From Natronohydrobacter sp. (lineage in GTDB: Bacteria; Pseudomonadota; Alphaproteobacteria; Rhodobacterales; Rhodobacteraceae), in the NCBI GenBank assembly GCA_007116445.1, contig SKIM01000215.1, forward strand, positions 1 through 7,563: 7,563 nt of DNA, given 5' to 3'. The position numbers and the translations under genes were made by a program. The notes under the pieces are model-generated. The model did not search any database, was not told the DNA's origin, and saw only the letters and a list, made by a program, of their open reading frames with translations. Below, one piece after another: positions 1 through 6,174 of the stretch. Numbering within the stretch: the stretch's first letter is position 1; each line of letters opens with the position of its first letter.

Positions 1-467
1 AACTGGCGATTGCCTCGGGGCATCGCGCGCTGGTGGTGCCGAATGGGTCGGTCTGCGATCTGACAGGCGATGTGCCGGTTCTGGTCGATGAGATCGAGAC
101 CGGGCGGGTCTATCTGGACGGCGCGCGGCTGGTGGGATCGAGCGACGGGATCATCCGCGACCGCATCCGCATGGCGCTTGGCGGGCATGTTTTCGTGACG
201 CTGATCCTGGACGAGGAAAACGAAGCGCTTGGCGCGCCCTGGGCCGAGATTGCGGGGTTGAAGTCGCAAGGGCGCAATGGCGAGATGCTCAACGAGATCA
301 TCGAGGCGGAGCTGGAAGATTTCATCAGCCGCGCCGGGCACAAGATCATGGCCGATGATGACAAGCTCAATGACGGGATGCGCCGCATCGTGCGTCAGGT
401 GGTGATGGAAGAACTCGGCAAGCGCCCCGAAGTCACCATCGTTGTCAGCCGTCTGATCAACGACTGA
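1..467 (+). CDS. rnj: Ribonuclease J, C-terminal part (5' end outside window)
   Basis: This is the 3' portion of a gene that enters from the left edge; codons are in phase from position 3, giving about 154 visible residues ending in a TGA stop at 465-467. The visible protein starts just after the metallo-beta-lactamase/beta-CASP catalytic core. It carries the VVPNGSVCDLTG stretch, typical of the segment that closes the core, and then the RNase J C-terminal domain, which in this family contributes to dimer formation. RNase J is a cytoplasmic 5'-3' exonuclease/endonuclease in mRNA decay and rRNA maturation. The catalytic histidines and aspartates lie upstream of the window and cannot be checked. 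The internal GTG at 33 is not the start, because the reading frame is open to the window edge and the residues before it fit the family. The gene converges on kpsC with 5 nt between stop codons. Family assignment rests on recognition of the C-terminal sequence. Confidence 0.88.
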   Translation, partial: LAIASGHRALVVPNGSVCDLTGDVPVLVDEIETGRVYLDGARLVGSSDGIIRDRIRMALGGHVFVTLILDEENEALGAPWAEIAGLKSQGRNGEMLNEIIEAELEDFISRAGHKIMADDDKLNDGMRRIVRQVVMEELGKRPEVTIVVSRLIND

Positions 468-472
468 TCTGC

Positions 473-2479
473 TCAGCGCCGCCAGATCTGCGGCGCGACG
501 GCGAAGAGCCCTTGCAGTTTTGCAAGGGCGCGCAGATGGGGCGGTTTGTGGCTTTGGCCTTGCGCCAGACGCAGGGCCGCGATCTCTGGCGGGCAGGGCA
601 GAGCTGTGACCGGATCGAGATAGCGCGGATAGGCGATCAGAGCTGCGTGGACAAACGCGTCAAGACTGGGGCGCGCGCGGCGGCGTTCGGGGATATCGCC
701 CAGATCGCGGGTCAGACCCCAGCCCGCATAGAAGGGCGCGCCGAGGGTTGTGACCGCCACATCCCGCAGCAGCGCCTCGAAGCCAAGGGTTGAGGTCATG
801 GTCCAGACCTCTTGCACCTGCGCCAGAAGCTGCGCGGCATCTGTATCCGGCAGCAGCATGTCGGCGTAGCGCAAGGCCTCGGCGTCGGGGATGGCACCGG
901 GGCGCAGTCCGGCTTCGACATCGGGATGCGGTTTGTAGAGGATCACGGCCGCGGGGTTCTGCGCGCGGCACGCCTGCAGGAGCGCAAGATTGGTGCTGAC
1001 GCGGCAGGTGCCGAGACGGATCGAGGCGTCATCTTCGACCTGACCGGGGACAAGGATCCGGTGACCCTGCGGCAAATCAGGGGACGCGCCGCCGAGATTA
1101 TACTTGCTCAGGCCTGCGTCGCGGATCAGCTGGCGCAAGCGCGCCGCGCGCGTCTCGGCGCCTGCGGGCAAAGGGGCTGACAGCAGCGCCTCCAGCCGCG
1201 AGGGCTGGCCGGGGTCGAAATAAATCCCCTGATCATCGGTGATCAGCGACAAGGGCGGGGTCAGCTCCGCCCCGAGGCCGCGCGAGCGCAAGAACCCATC
1301 CTCGACGCGCCTGACCGTCAAACCGGGCGGCGCGGCGGCCGTGCCCCAGATCAGATTGGGGCGCGCAGGGTCGGGGGTGCGCGTGAAGCGCAGCCGCTGC
1401 CAGCGTCCGAAAAACGCCTGCATATGCGGGCGTTTCCACAGCCGCATCTTCACGGCCGCATAGCCGTGGCGATCCTCGCGCCAGGCCCGGCGCAGTGCTT
1501 CGAGGTGATCGAGCAGCTCGTCAAAGCTGCACAGCGCATCGCGGCAGGGGTCATACCAGCGCGGATAAAGCAGCATCGCACCGGCGAAAAGCTGCGCGCG
1601 GGTCAGTTTGCGGCGACGGCGCGGATGGGGGGTCTGATCCTCGGTCAGGCCCCATCCGGCATAGAATGGCAGCCCCCAGACGCGGGGGCGATGGCCTGCG
1701 AAAATCGCCTCAAACCCAAGTTGCGAGGATACGGTATAGACGGCGATTGCGCCTTCCAGCAGCTCCCAGGGCGACACTGGCGCGGTGTTCAGCGTGATAT
1801 GATCGCCGGTCACATCGGCCTGCGAGAAATGCCCTGCGCGGTGGCCGTCCATGGTTTCGGGATGCGTGCGAATCACGATCCGCGCACCGGGGAAATCGAG
1901 CTGCGCCTGCACCAGCATGTCGCGAAAGAGATGCTCGGACAGCGGACCGTCGAGGCCGCCATGGCGCAGCGAGGCATCGCCGCGCACCTGATCGATGACC
2001 AGCACATAGCCCGGCGCGGGCGGTGCGATATCGGGATCAAAACCTGCGTATTTGCAGAATTGCCCCTGTTTGAAGCGCGCCATGCCCTGATGGGCTTGCG
2101 CGATCAGCGCATGATCGTCGAAGGAATGCGTGGCCAGCAGCGTTTCGAGATCGCAGGGGCAGGACGGGTCGTAATGGACACCCGTATGATCGACGAGCAG
2201 CCCCAGCGGTGGTTCGCCCGCGCGACCGGGAAAGAGCGAGCGTAGAAAGGCATCCTCCAGCCGGATCAGCCGCGCGCCCGTCTGGCGCGCGACCCAGGCC
2301 CCGCGCGCCGCTGCGGCGCTATGGCCCCAGACCGCGATCTGCCCCTGCGCGCCGGGCCAGCCTGTACGCAGAGGAAGCCCGCTCAGCGCCATGATCCGGC
2401 GTATGCGGCGTGGCTGCGCGCCAAGGCCCAGAAACCCGCCATTGTAAGCGTGAACCGGGCCTTGGGGCCGTTGGGTCAC
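473..2479 (-). CDS. kpsC: KpsC, capsule linker beta-Kdo transferase (two-module)
   Basis: The product is 668 aa, close to the usual KpsC length of about 670. Two tandem copies of a Capsule_synth-type module are visible. Module 1 has RLEDAFLRS (73-81), DQVRGDASLRHG (163-174), IRTHPE (203-208), SSQLGFEA (251-258), PFYAGWGLTED (271-281) and YPRWYDP (305-311). Module 2 repeats these as RVEDGFLRSRG (391-401), GQVEDDASIRLG (479-490), YKPHPD (515-520), STLGFEA (563-569), PFYAGWGLTRD (582-592) and YPRYLDP (617-623). In this family the two modules are cytoplasmic glycosyltransferases that alternately add beta-Kdo residues from CMP-Kdo to the lipid-anchored linker of group 2/3 capsules. The open frame extends upstream to 2569, but that would overlap the export gene by 82 nt. 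I chose GTG at 2479, which begins 8 nt after the export gene's stop and leaves the conserved YNGGF motif (12-16) near the N-terminus. The ribosome site there is weak, so translational coupling is likely. Confidence 0.93.
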   Translation of the reverse strand: MTQRPQGPVHAYNGGFLGLGAQPRRIRRIMALSGLPLRTGWPGAQGQIAVWGHSAAAARGAWVARQTGARLIRLEDAFLRSLFPGRAGEPPLGLLVDHTGVHYDPSCPCDLETLLATHSFDDHALIAQAHQGMARFKQGQFCKYAGFDPDIAPPAPGYVLVIDQVRGDASLRHGGLDGPLSEHLFRDMLVQAQLDFPGARIVIRTHPETMDGHRAGHFSQADVTGDHITLNTAPVSPWELLEGAIAVYTVSSQLGFEAIFAGHRPRVWGLPFYAGWGLTEDQTPHPRRRRKLTRAQLFAGAMLLYPRWYDPCRDALCSFDELLDHLEALRRAWREDRHGYAAVKMRLWKRPHMQAFFGRWQRLRFTRTPDPARPNLIWGTAAAPPGLTVRRVEDGFLRSRGLGAELTPPLSLITDDQGIYFDPGQPSRLEALLSAPLPAGAETRAARLRQLIRDAGLSKYNLGGASPDLPQGHRILVPGQVEDDASIRLGTCRVSTNLALLQACRAQNPAAVILYKPHPDVEAGLRPGAIPDAEALRYADMLLPDTDAAQLLAQVQEVWTMTSTLGFEALLRDVAVTTLGAPFYAGWGLTRDLGDIPERRRARPSLDAFVHAALIAYPRYLDPVTALPCPPEIAALRLAQGQSHKPPHLRALAKLQGLFAVAPQIWRR
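476..496. terminator. GC-rich hairpin at the convergent rnj/kpsC junction
   Basis: GCGCCGC (476-482) and GCGGCGC (490-496) form a perfect 7-bp inverted repeat around a 7-nt loop. It lies in the last codons of kpsC and starts 9 nt after the rnj stop. As a stem it is readable from both strands, which would suit two genes ending head to head with only 5 nt between them. Neither strand has a following T-run, so it is not a canonical intrinsic terminator. It may instead slow polymerase or protect mRNA 3' ends. The terminator role is an inference. Confidence 0.35.
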
Positions 2480-2487
2480 CTGTCGGC

Positions 2488-3627
2488 TCAGTCGCTGCCA
2501 CGCGCAAGCGTGCGCACCGTGGCCGCCGCCGAGAGGCTGCCTGTCAGCGACGCGATCTGGCGCGCCCAACGGCTGGCCGCGGCTTCAGTGACGAAGATCG
2601 TGTCGCCGTCGCGGATCTTGAAATCGCGCGCGTTGAACATGCCTGTGGGGGCGGTCAGATCCAGCACATAGACGAAGCGAACATCGGTCACGAACTGGCC
2701 GATCCCGAGGATTTCGGTCGCCACTTCCGGCACTTCATCGCGGAAGATGAAGACGCCTGTGGGGTCGGCGCGCAGCGGATCTAGCCCGCCGACCATGGCC
2801 AGCGCATCAATCGCCGAGATCTGGCGCGTATCAAAGGTCATACGGTTCGCAGCCCCGGTCGAGCCGAGCACGGAGAAGGCGCGCTGGTCCTCGCGCACCA
2901 GAATGCGGTCGCCGGGACGCATGGCGATGTCGAGCGAAGGATTGGAGAAGATATCCTGCAACCAGGCCTTGTCCTGACGGCTGCCGCGCGTGACCAGAAC
3001 CTGCGCGGTTTCCAGCGGGATGGCGATACCGCCTGCGGTCGCGACCATGGAACTGAGCCGGTTCGAGGCGCGGTTCAGCGGATAGACCCCCTGCGCGTTC
3101 ACGCCGCCGGTCACCGACACAGTCGCGCCATCGCCCAATTCGCGCGAGACGACCACTTGCGGATCAGGGGTCTGTTCATCGAGCGAGCGGGTCAGGATAC
3201 GGCGCAGCCCGTCGGGCGTGTTGCCAGCCGCGCGGATGCGACCGGCATAGGGCACGAAGATGAAGCCTGCATCATCGACCTGCAATTCCTCGACCAGCGC
3301 GTTATTGCTGCCAGTGGGGGCCAACAGACCTTCGGGGACGTTTTCATAAACATTCAGGCGAATGATATCGCCGGGACGGATCGTGTCCGTGCCCATCAGC
3401 GCGCCCGAGCGCAGGGCGTGGCTGAAGCCCAGGGATTCGGGGCGGTTCGCCGCATGGCTGACGCGTTTGTTCACCATCACGACATGCGCATCGCCCGAGC
3501 GCATCACCGAGCCCTCGAAGATTTCGCGTTTCGTCGGGCCGTCGCGGGAGACGGCGCAAGATGCCAATGCGCCAACGGCAATGATAAGGGCCGCACGGCG
3601 GCCCATGGAAAGGGGGGTCTTAAACAC
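2488..3627 (-). CDS. Wza/KpsD-type polysaccharide export (OPX) lipoprotein
   Basis: The product is 379 aa. A lipoprotein signal peptide is clear: RR at 10-11, a hydrophobic stretch at 12-23, and lipobox LASC with Cys24. A Poly_export domain follows, with GTDTIRPGDIIRLNVYE (79-95) and DAGFIFVPYAGRIRAAG (119-135), then about two SLBB-type repeats over roughly 167-345. The C-terminus (about 350-375) is helical-looking and could be the amphipathic membrane-crossing helix seen in Wza, though I cannot prove it. OPX proteins form the outer-membrane channel for capsule or exopolysaccharide. The length and lipid anchor resemble Wza more than the longer KpsD of E. coli, but the flanking kpsS and kpsC indicate an ABC-dependent capsule, so I give no symbol. 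I chose GTG at 3627 because AGGAG at 3636-3640 sits 8 nt upstream; ATG at 3606 is an alternative that keeps the lipobox. An extension to 3699 would add 24 residues ahead of the signal peptide and is unlikely. Confidence 0.9.
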   Translation of the reverse strand: MFKTPLSMGRRAALIIAVGALASCAVSRDGPTKREIFEGSVMRSGDAHVVMVNKRVSHAANRPESLGFSHALRSGALMGTDTIRPGDIIRLNVYENVPEGLLAPTGSNNALVEELQVDDAGFIFVPYAGRIRAAGNTPDGLRRILTRSLDEQTPDPQVVVSRELGDGATVSVTGGVNAQGVYPLNRASNRLSSMVATAGGIAIPLETAQVLVTRGSRQDKAWLQDIFSNPSLDIAMRPGDRILVREDQRAFSVLGSTGAANRMTFDTRQISAIDALAMVGGLDPLRADPTGVFIFRDEVPEVATEILGIGQFVTDVRFVYVLDLTAPTGMFNARDFKIRDGDTIFVTEAAASRWARQIASLTGSLSAAATVRTLARGSD

Positions 3628-3635
3628 TGCTCGGG

Positions 3636-3641
3636 CTCCTG
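3636..3641 (-). promoter_or_regulatory. Ribosome binding site deciding the GTG start of the OPX gene
   Basis: Read on the minus strand, CAGGAG lies 8 nt upstream of the GTG at 3627. No comparable Shine-Dalgarno sequence precedes the ATG at 3606. This supports the GTG start, which gives a short positively charged n-region before the lipoprotein signal. Confidence 0.6.
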
Positions 3642-3670
3642 TTGAAGGGCATGCCTCTATTTTTATCGTA

Positions 3671-3699
3671 ATCATACAGCTTTGACGCGAAAACGCCAA
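3671..3699 (-). promoter_or_regulatory. Candidate sigma-70-type promoter for the OPX gene and kpsC
   Basis: On the minus strand TTGGCG (3699-3694) is followed by a 17-nt spacer and TATGAT (3676-3671). The -10 element matches the consensus at five of six positions and the -35 at four of six. It lies in the 92-nt gap between the kpsS stop and the GTG at 3627 and would give a leader of roughly 35-40 nt. If used, the OPX gene and kpsC would be expressed partly independently of kpsS. No mapping data are available and the match is by eye. Confidence 0.4.
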
Positions 3700-3719
3700 G
3701 CGCTGAATGAGGTTAGGGT

Positions 3720-5009
3720 CTAGCGCACCATGCGCAACTGTTGCCTTGGTGCCGCGTCGCCGCGGATCAGGGCGGTGTAGGGATCATCTGGGGCCAGCAT
3801 CAGATCGACCAGATGCCGCATCAACTGACGGCGGCCACCCATCGAATAATAGCCCCCCGGAACTTGCGAGGTTTCCAGCAGGAAGTGGCGATAATCGCGG
3901 TAAGCCCGCGCGTCTGGCCGGTCCGGTTTGGCGAAAAACCTGTCGATGGGTTGGGTCGAGACGAATTCGGGTTTGTCATAGACCGCGCGCCCGAAGATGC
4001 GCAGCGGCATGCCGCGCCAGAGCACCTGTTGCGCCGCGGTGGAATTGACGGTGACGGCCGAGCGCGCGTGATTGAGCAGCCGCGCGAGCTTGCCGCCGCG
4101 CAGGAAATGCACCCGCCCTTCCAGCCCATGCGCGCGGATCAGGGCGCGGATCGTCATGCGGATGGGCGCGCGGCCATCTTCCAGCGGATGCGCCTTGATC
4201 ACCAGATGATGATGACGCGGCGCGCCCTTGGCGAAGCCGTCAAAGACCTGCATCAGGAATTCCGTCTGCGATTTGAACGGGCTATGCGCGCGGAAGCTGG
4301 AGTCATGTTCCAGTTGCAACAGCACCAGATGATAGGGAAAGCCGCCATTGCGCACCCGCCAGGTCGCGATCTGGCGTTCCAGCGAATGCAGCGGCATCAG
4401 CCACAGGCGTTTGAGATAGAGCTTGAATTCCTGCCCCACAGTCAGGTCGCGATGGGGGCGGAAATTGCGGTAGCGTCGGTTCAGCGCCATGACGCAGAAA
4501 TGATAGACCGCGCCGTAGAAGATATGTTGGCGCATATCGCCCCAATGCGCCGGCGGGTCGGGCAGTTCGAGGTCATATTTTTCCAGCGCGCGGCGCATTT
4601 CGGGCAGGTCGAGCTGCATCAGCCGCGAATGCCCGTTCGCGCCGTCGCGTTCATAGGTCACCCAATAGGGGCGCAGATAGCCTTCCTCGAAGACATGGAT
4701 GGTCAGGCCCAGCTCGCGCGCAATCTCGATCGCGCGGGCATGGATCGGGCGTACATCGCCGTAAAGCGCGATATCGGTGATCGCGTGCTGCGCAACCAGC
4801 GCGCGAAACTGGTCGGGCCAATCCGCCAGAGTGTCAGTGAACGGGATATAGCGTGTCTTGTCGCGCCAGAAGACCGCATCGCCCTGATTGAAGCCCACGC
4901 GCCAGACATTTGCCCCGGCGGCGCGCAGCCCCCGTGCGAGGCGGTTGAAAAACCACCCATGCGGCCCCTGCAGAAACAGGAAGCGTCTGTTCTCCGTCAT
5001 ATCGCGCAT
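3720..5009 (-). CDS. kpsS: KpsS, capsule linker beta-Kdo transferase
   Basis: The product is 429 aa, within the normal size range for KpsS. Signature segments appear in order: FLFLQGPHGWFFNRL (10-24), FNQGD (40-44), YGDVRPIHARA (83-93), VFEEGYLRP (106-114), LLQLEHDSSFRAHSPF (230-245), IKAHPLEDG (271-279) and VNSTAAQQVLWRGMP (321-335). In characterised systems KpsS adds the first Kdo from CMP-Kdo to phosphatidylglycerol at the cytoplasmic face of the inner membrane, and KpsC then extends it. The start was placed at ATG 5009, with an AAGG-containing ribosome site 7-11 nt upstream; ATG 5000 is a close alternative. The frame is open to 5135, but those extra residues lie in AT-rich intergenic DNA and do not look like KpsS. 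It is the first gene of the minus-strand cassette. The transporter genes kpsM, kpsT and kpsE are not in the window. Confidence 0.93.
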   Translation of the reverse strand: MRDMTENRRFLFLQGPHGWFFNRLARGLRAAGANVWRVGFNQGDAVFWRDKTRYIPFTDTLADWPDQFRALVAQHAITDIALYGDVRPIHARAIEIARELGLTIHVFEEGYLRPYWVTYERDGANGHSRLMQLDLPEMRRALEKYDLELPDPPAHWGDMRQHIFYGAVYHFCVMALNRRYRNFRPHRDLTVGQEFKLYLKRLWLMPLHSLERQIATWRVRNGGFPYHLVLLQLEHDSSFRAHSPFKSQTEFLMQVFDGFAKGAPRHHHLVIKAHPLEDGRAPIRMTIRALIRAHGLEGRVHFLRGGKLARLLNHARSAVTVNSTAAQQVLWRGMPLRIFGRAVYDKPEFVSTQPIDRFFAKPDRPDARAYRDYRHFLLETSQVPGGYYSMGGRRQLMRHLVDLMLAPDDPYTALIRGDAAPRQQLRMVR

Positions 5010-5086
5010 TTTTGCGCCTTTTCCTTGGCTATCGGCAAGAATAGCACTGCTCTTATCACGAAAGGTAAATGCAATCGTGGACCTCG

Positions 5087-5115
5087 GATAGAGTTTTACA
5101 CAATAAAACGGGCAA
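5087..5115 (-). promoter_or_regulatory. Weak candidate promoter for kpsS with a palindrome in its spacer
   Basis: On the minus strand TTGCCC (5115-5110) and TCTATC (5092-5087) are 17 nt apart, with four and three matches to the sigma-70 consensus. The 17-nt spacer is exactly the palindrome GTTTTA-N5-TAAAAC. Transcription would begin near 5080, leaving a leader of about 70 nt before the kpsS ATG. The hexamers alone are weak evidence; the coincidence with the palindrome is what makes the site worth listing. Confidence 0.25.
5093..5109. repeat. 17-bp palindrome, possible operator
   Basis: GTTTTA (5093-5098) and TAAAAC (5104-5109) are perfect reverse complements around a CACAA centre. An AT-rich interrupted palindrome of this size between divergent genes is a typical shape for a dimeric repressor or activator site. 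I do not recognise the sequence as the site of a named regulator. The repeat is seen directly; the operator role is inferred. Confidence 0.4.
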
Positions 5116-5133
5116 GACTGTGGCGCGCTTGCC
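5111..5133. repeat. Inverted repeat upstream of ribE
   Basis: GGCAAG (5111-5116) and CTTGCC (5128-5133) are perfect reverse complements separated by 11 nt. If transcription of ribE starts upstream of it, the repeat would form a 6-bp hairpin in the ribE leader, 53 nt before the ATG. Its left arm also overlaps the weak kpsS -35 candidate. Its function is unknown. Confidence 0.35.
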
Positions 5134-5175
5134 AAGGGCGCATCAGGGCGTTAGCTGCAGGAGCACAGCCAGCAA

Positions 5176-5181
5176 AAGGAG
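5176..5181 (+). promoter_or_regulatory. Strong ribosome binding site of ribE
   Basis: AAGGAG lies 5 nt upstream of the ATG at 5187. It settles the start of ribE against the much longer open frame that runs in phase from 3741 through the antisense of kpsS. Confidence 0.85.
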
Positions 5182-5186
5182 CGCGC

Positions 5187-5789
5187 ATGTTCACAGGCAT
5201 CATCACTGATATCGGCGAGATCCGCGCACTGACGCAGGAGGGCGATCTGCGTGCGCGCATCGCCACGCGCTATGACACTGGCGCGATTGATCTTGGCGCG
5301 TCGATTGCGTCTGACGGGGTCTGCCTGACCGTCGTGGCGCTGGGGCCGGACTGGTATGAGGTGCAGGTTTCTGCCGAGACGGTCGCCAAGACCAATCTGG
5401 GCGACTGGCAGCTGGGGCGGCGCGTCAATCTGGAGCGCGCGCTGCGTCTGGGCGACGAGATGGGCGGGCATATCGTCTCGGGCCATGTCGATGGGGTGGC
5501 CGAGGTCGTGGGCTTGCGCGATGAGGGTGACAGCACGCGGCTGCGCTTCCGTGCGCCCGAGGCGCTGGCCGGGTTCATCGCGCCCAAGGGCTCGGTTGCG
5601 CTCAATGGCACCTCGCTGACCGTCAACGAGGTCGAGGGAGCGGAATTCGGCGTCAATCTGATCCCGCATACCAAGACGGTGACGAATTGGGGCGACACCA
5701 AGCTGGGTGACCGCATCAATCTCGAGATCGACACGCTGGCGCGCTATGTCGCGCGGCTGCGCGAGTGGTCACAAGAGTCCCGATTGTAG
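5187..5789 (+). CDS. ribE: Riboflavin synthase (alpha chain)
   Basis: The product is 200 aa, the normal length for the trimeric enzyme that dismutates two 6,7-dimethyl-8-ribityllumazine molecules into riboflavin plus a pyrimidinedione, the last step of cytoplasmic riboflavin synthesis. The two lumazine-binding barrels are visible. The first starts with MFTGII and carries SIASDGVCLTV (39-49), including the conserved cysteine (Cys46), and GGHIVSGHVDG (93-103). The second carries KGSVALNGTSLTVN (134-147) and NLIPHTKTVTNW (157-168). The start is fixed by the canonical N-terminus and the AAGGAG site. No other rib gene lies in the window, so ribE is separated from lumazine synthase and the ribD or ribB genes here. 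The last residues after ARYVARLREW (185-194), SQESRL, fall where base composition drops and may be encoded by inserted DNA. Assignment is certain. Confidence 0.97.
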   Translation: MFTGIITDIGEIRALTQEGDLRARIATRYDTGAIDLGASIASDGVCLTVVALGPDWYEVQVSAETVAKTNLGDWQLGRRVNLERALRLGDEMGGHIVSGHVDGVAEVVGLRDEGDSTRLRFRAPEALAGFIAPKGSVALNGTSLTVNEVEGAEFGVNLIPHTKTVTNWGDTKLGDRINLEIDTLARYVARLREWSQESRL

Positions 5790-5805
5790 ACAACGCATCT
5801 GGGAC
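5777..5805. repeat. Inverted repeat spanning the ribE stop codon
   Basis: GTCCCGAT (5777-5784) can pair with ATCTGGGAC (5797-5805) through one bulged T, enclosing a 12-nt loop. The stem covers the ribE stop at 5787-5789. There is no T-run after it, so a classical intrinsic terminator is not supported. It could still mark the end of the ribE transcript, and it sits at the left edge of the low-GC islet. Confidence 0.3.
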
Positions 5806-5892
5806 GCGCTACCCTTCCGAAGATACATCCAGTGTTCGTTTGAGATGCGAACCACGAAGATGCAGTTATGGCGATCAGTATTGGTTGGATGA
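5790..5892. other. Non-coding gap after ribE, low GC, with a hairpin
   Basis: No convincing gene is present in these 103 nt. GTGTTCG (5832-5838) pairs with CGAAC-C-AC (5848-5855) through one bulged C around a 9-nt loop. A TTGAGA (5840-5845) followed 18 nt later by AGTTAT (5864-5869) is a weak promoter candidate for the two small genes downstream. Neither element is strong enough to call alone. Confidence 0.3.
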
Positions 5893-6174
5893 ATGGAAGA
5901 TAGCGCGCACAAAGAAAACTACGAGGCCTCAAGAGCCGAGCTCAATAGTGCGCTCTCTCTTCCGACTATCCTAGCCAACCGTTTTGTTGTTACTGTTTGG
6001 CCTGATAGAATGCGTCTGACCTTCGGCGAGCAAGTATTCTCAGGGCTAGAAACTAACATGCATGTTGCGGTATCGCTTTCAATAAAGGACGCTTTGGAAC
6101 TCGCGGAAGTCATAAAAGAGCACGTGCGCAGAGTTAACCAAGCAGAAACTAATGCGGACGATGATAGTGAGTAA
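5893..6174 (+). CDS. Small hypothetical protein, 93 aa (loosely DUF3467-like)
   Basis: I do not recognise this gene with confidence. The protein is soluble, with no signal peptide or membrane segment. A central block, NRFVVTVWPDRMRLTFGE (29-46), looks like two beta strands; it is followed by a strand with VAVSLS and a helix, SIKDALELAEVIKEHV, and then an acidic tail ending in DDDSE. This strand-strand-strand-helix pattern is loosely like DUF3467 and similar small stand-alone proteins, but the match is from memory and weak. ATG 5893 is the first possible start because an in-frame TGA lies directly before it; the ribosome site is poor. Its end overlaps the next gene by 23 nt, which suggests the two are translated together. 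Base composition (about 47% GC) and codon use differ sharply from ribE and scpA, which points to horizontal acquisition. Existence as a gene is likely but unproven. Confidence 0.62.
   Translation: MEDSAHKENYEASRAELNSALSLPTILANRFVVTVWPDRMRLTFGEQVFSGLETNMHVAVSLSIKDALELAEVIKEHVRRVNQAETNADDDSE

Larger units (their letters stand above)
5010..5186. other. Divergent intergenic region between kpsS and ribE
   Basis: These 177 nt separate two genes read away from each other. The middle (about 5035-5110) is clearly richer in A and T than the coding sequence on either side, as expected for promoter DNA. It contains the perfect inverted repeats at 5093-5109 and 5111-5133 described separately. I could not find a convincing -35/-10 pair for ribE, and the conserved FMN riboswitch sequences are absent. 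Confidence 0.6.

Noticed and set aside
1424..2245. Plus-strand open frame of 273 codons inside kpsC
   Set aside because: It is antisense to strongly conserved KpsC motifs and its translation resembles no family.
5010..5135. N-terminal extension of kpsS up to 5135
   Set aside because: The extra residues derive from AT-rich intergenic DNA, lack KpsS motifs, and the ATG at 5009 has a reasonable ribosome site.
3741..5186. Plus-strand open frame running in phase into ribE, which would give a 682-residue protein
   Set aside because: It is antisense to kpsS, has no family resemblance before residue 483, and ribE has a canonical start and ribosome site at 5187. Long antisense frames are common at this GC content.
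5010..5186. FMN riboswitch upstream of ribE
   Set aside because: The conserved core segments of the RFN element are not present and the leader is too short for the full structure.
5761..5820. Minus-strand sequence resembling a tRNA D-arm (GGGTAGCGCGTCCC)
   Set aside because: No matching acceptor, anticodon or T-arm can be drawn around it; the GTCCC/GGGAC stem encloses a loop far too long for an anticodon arm.
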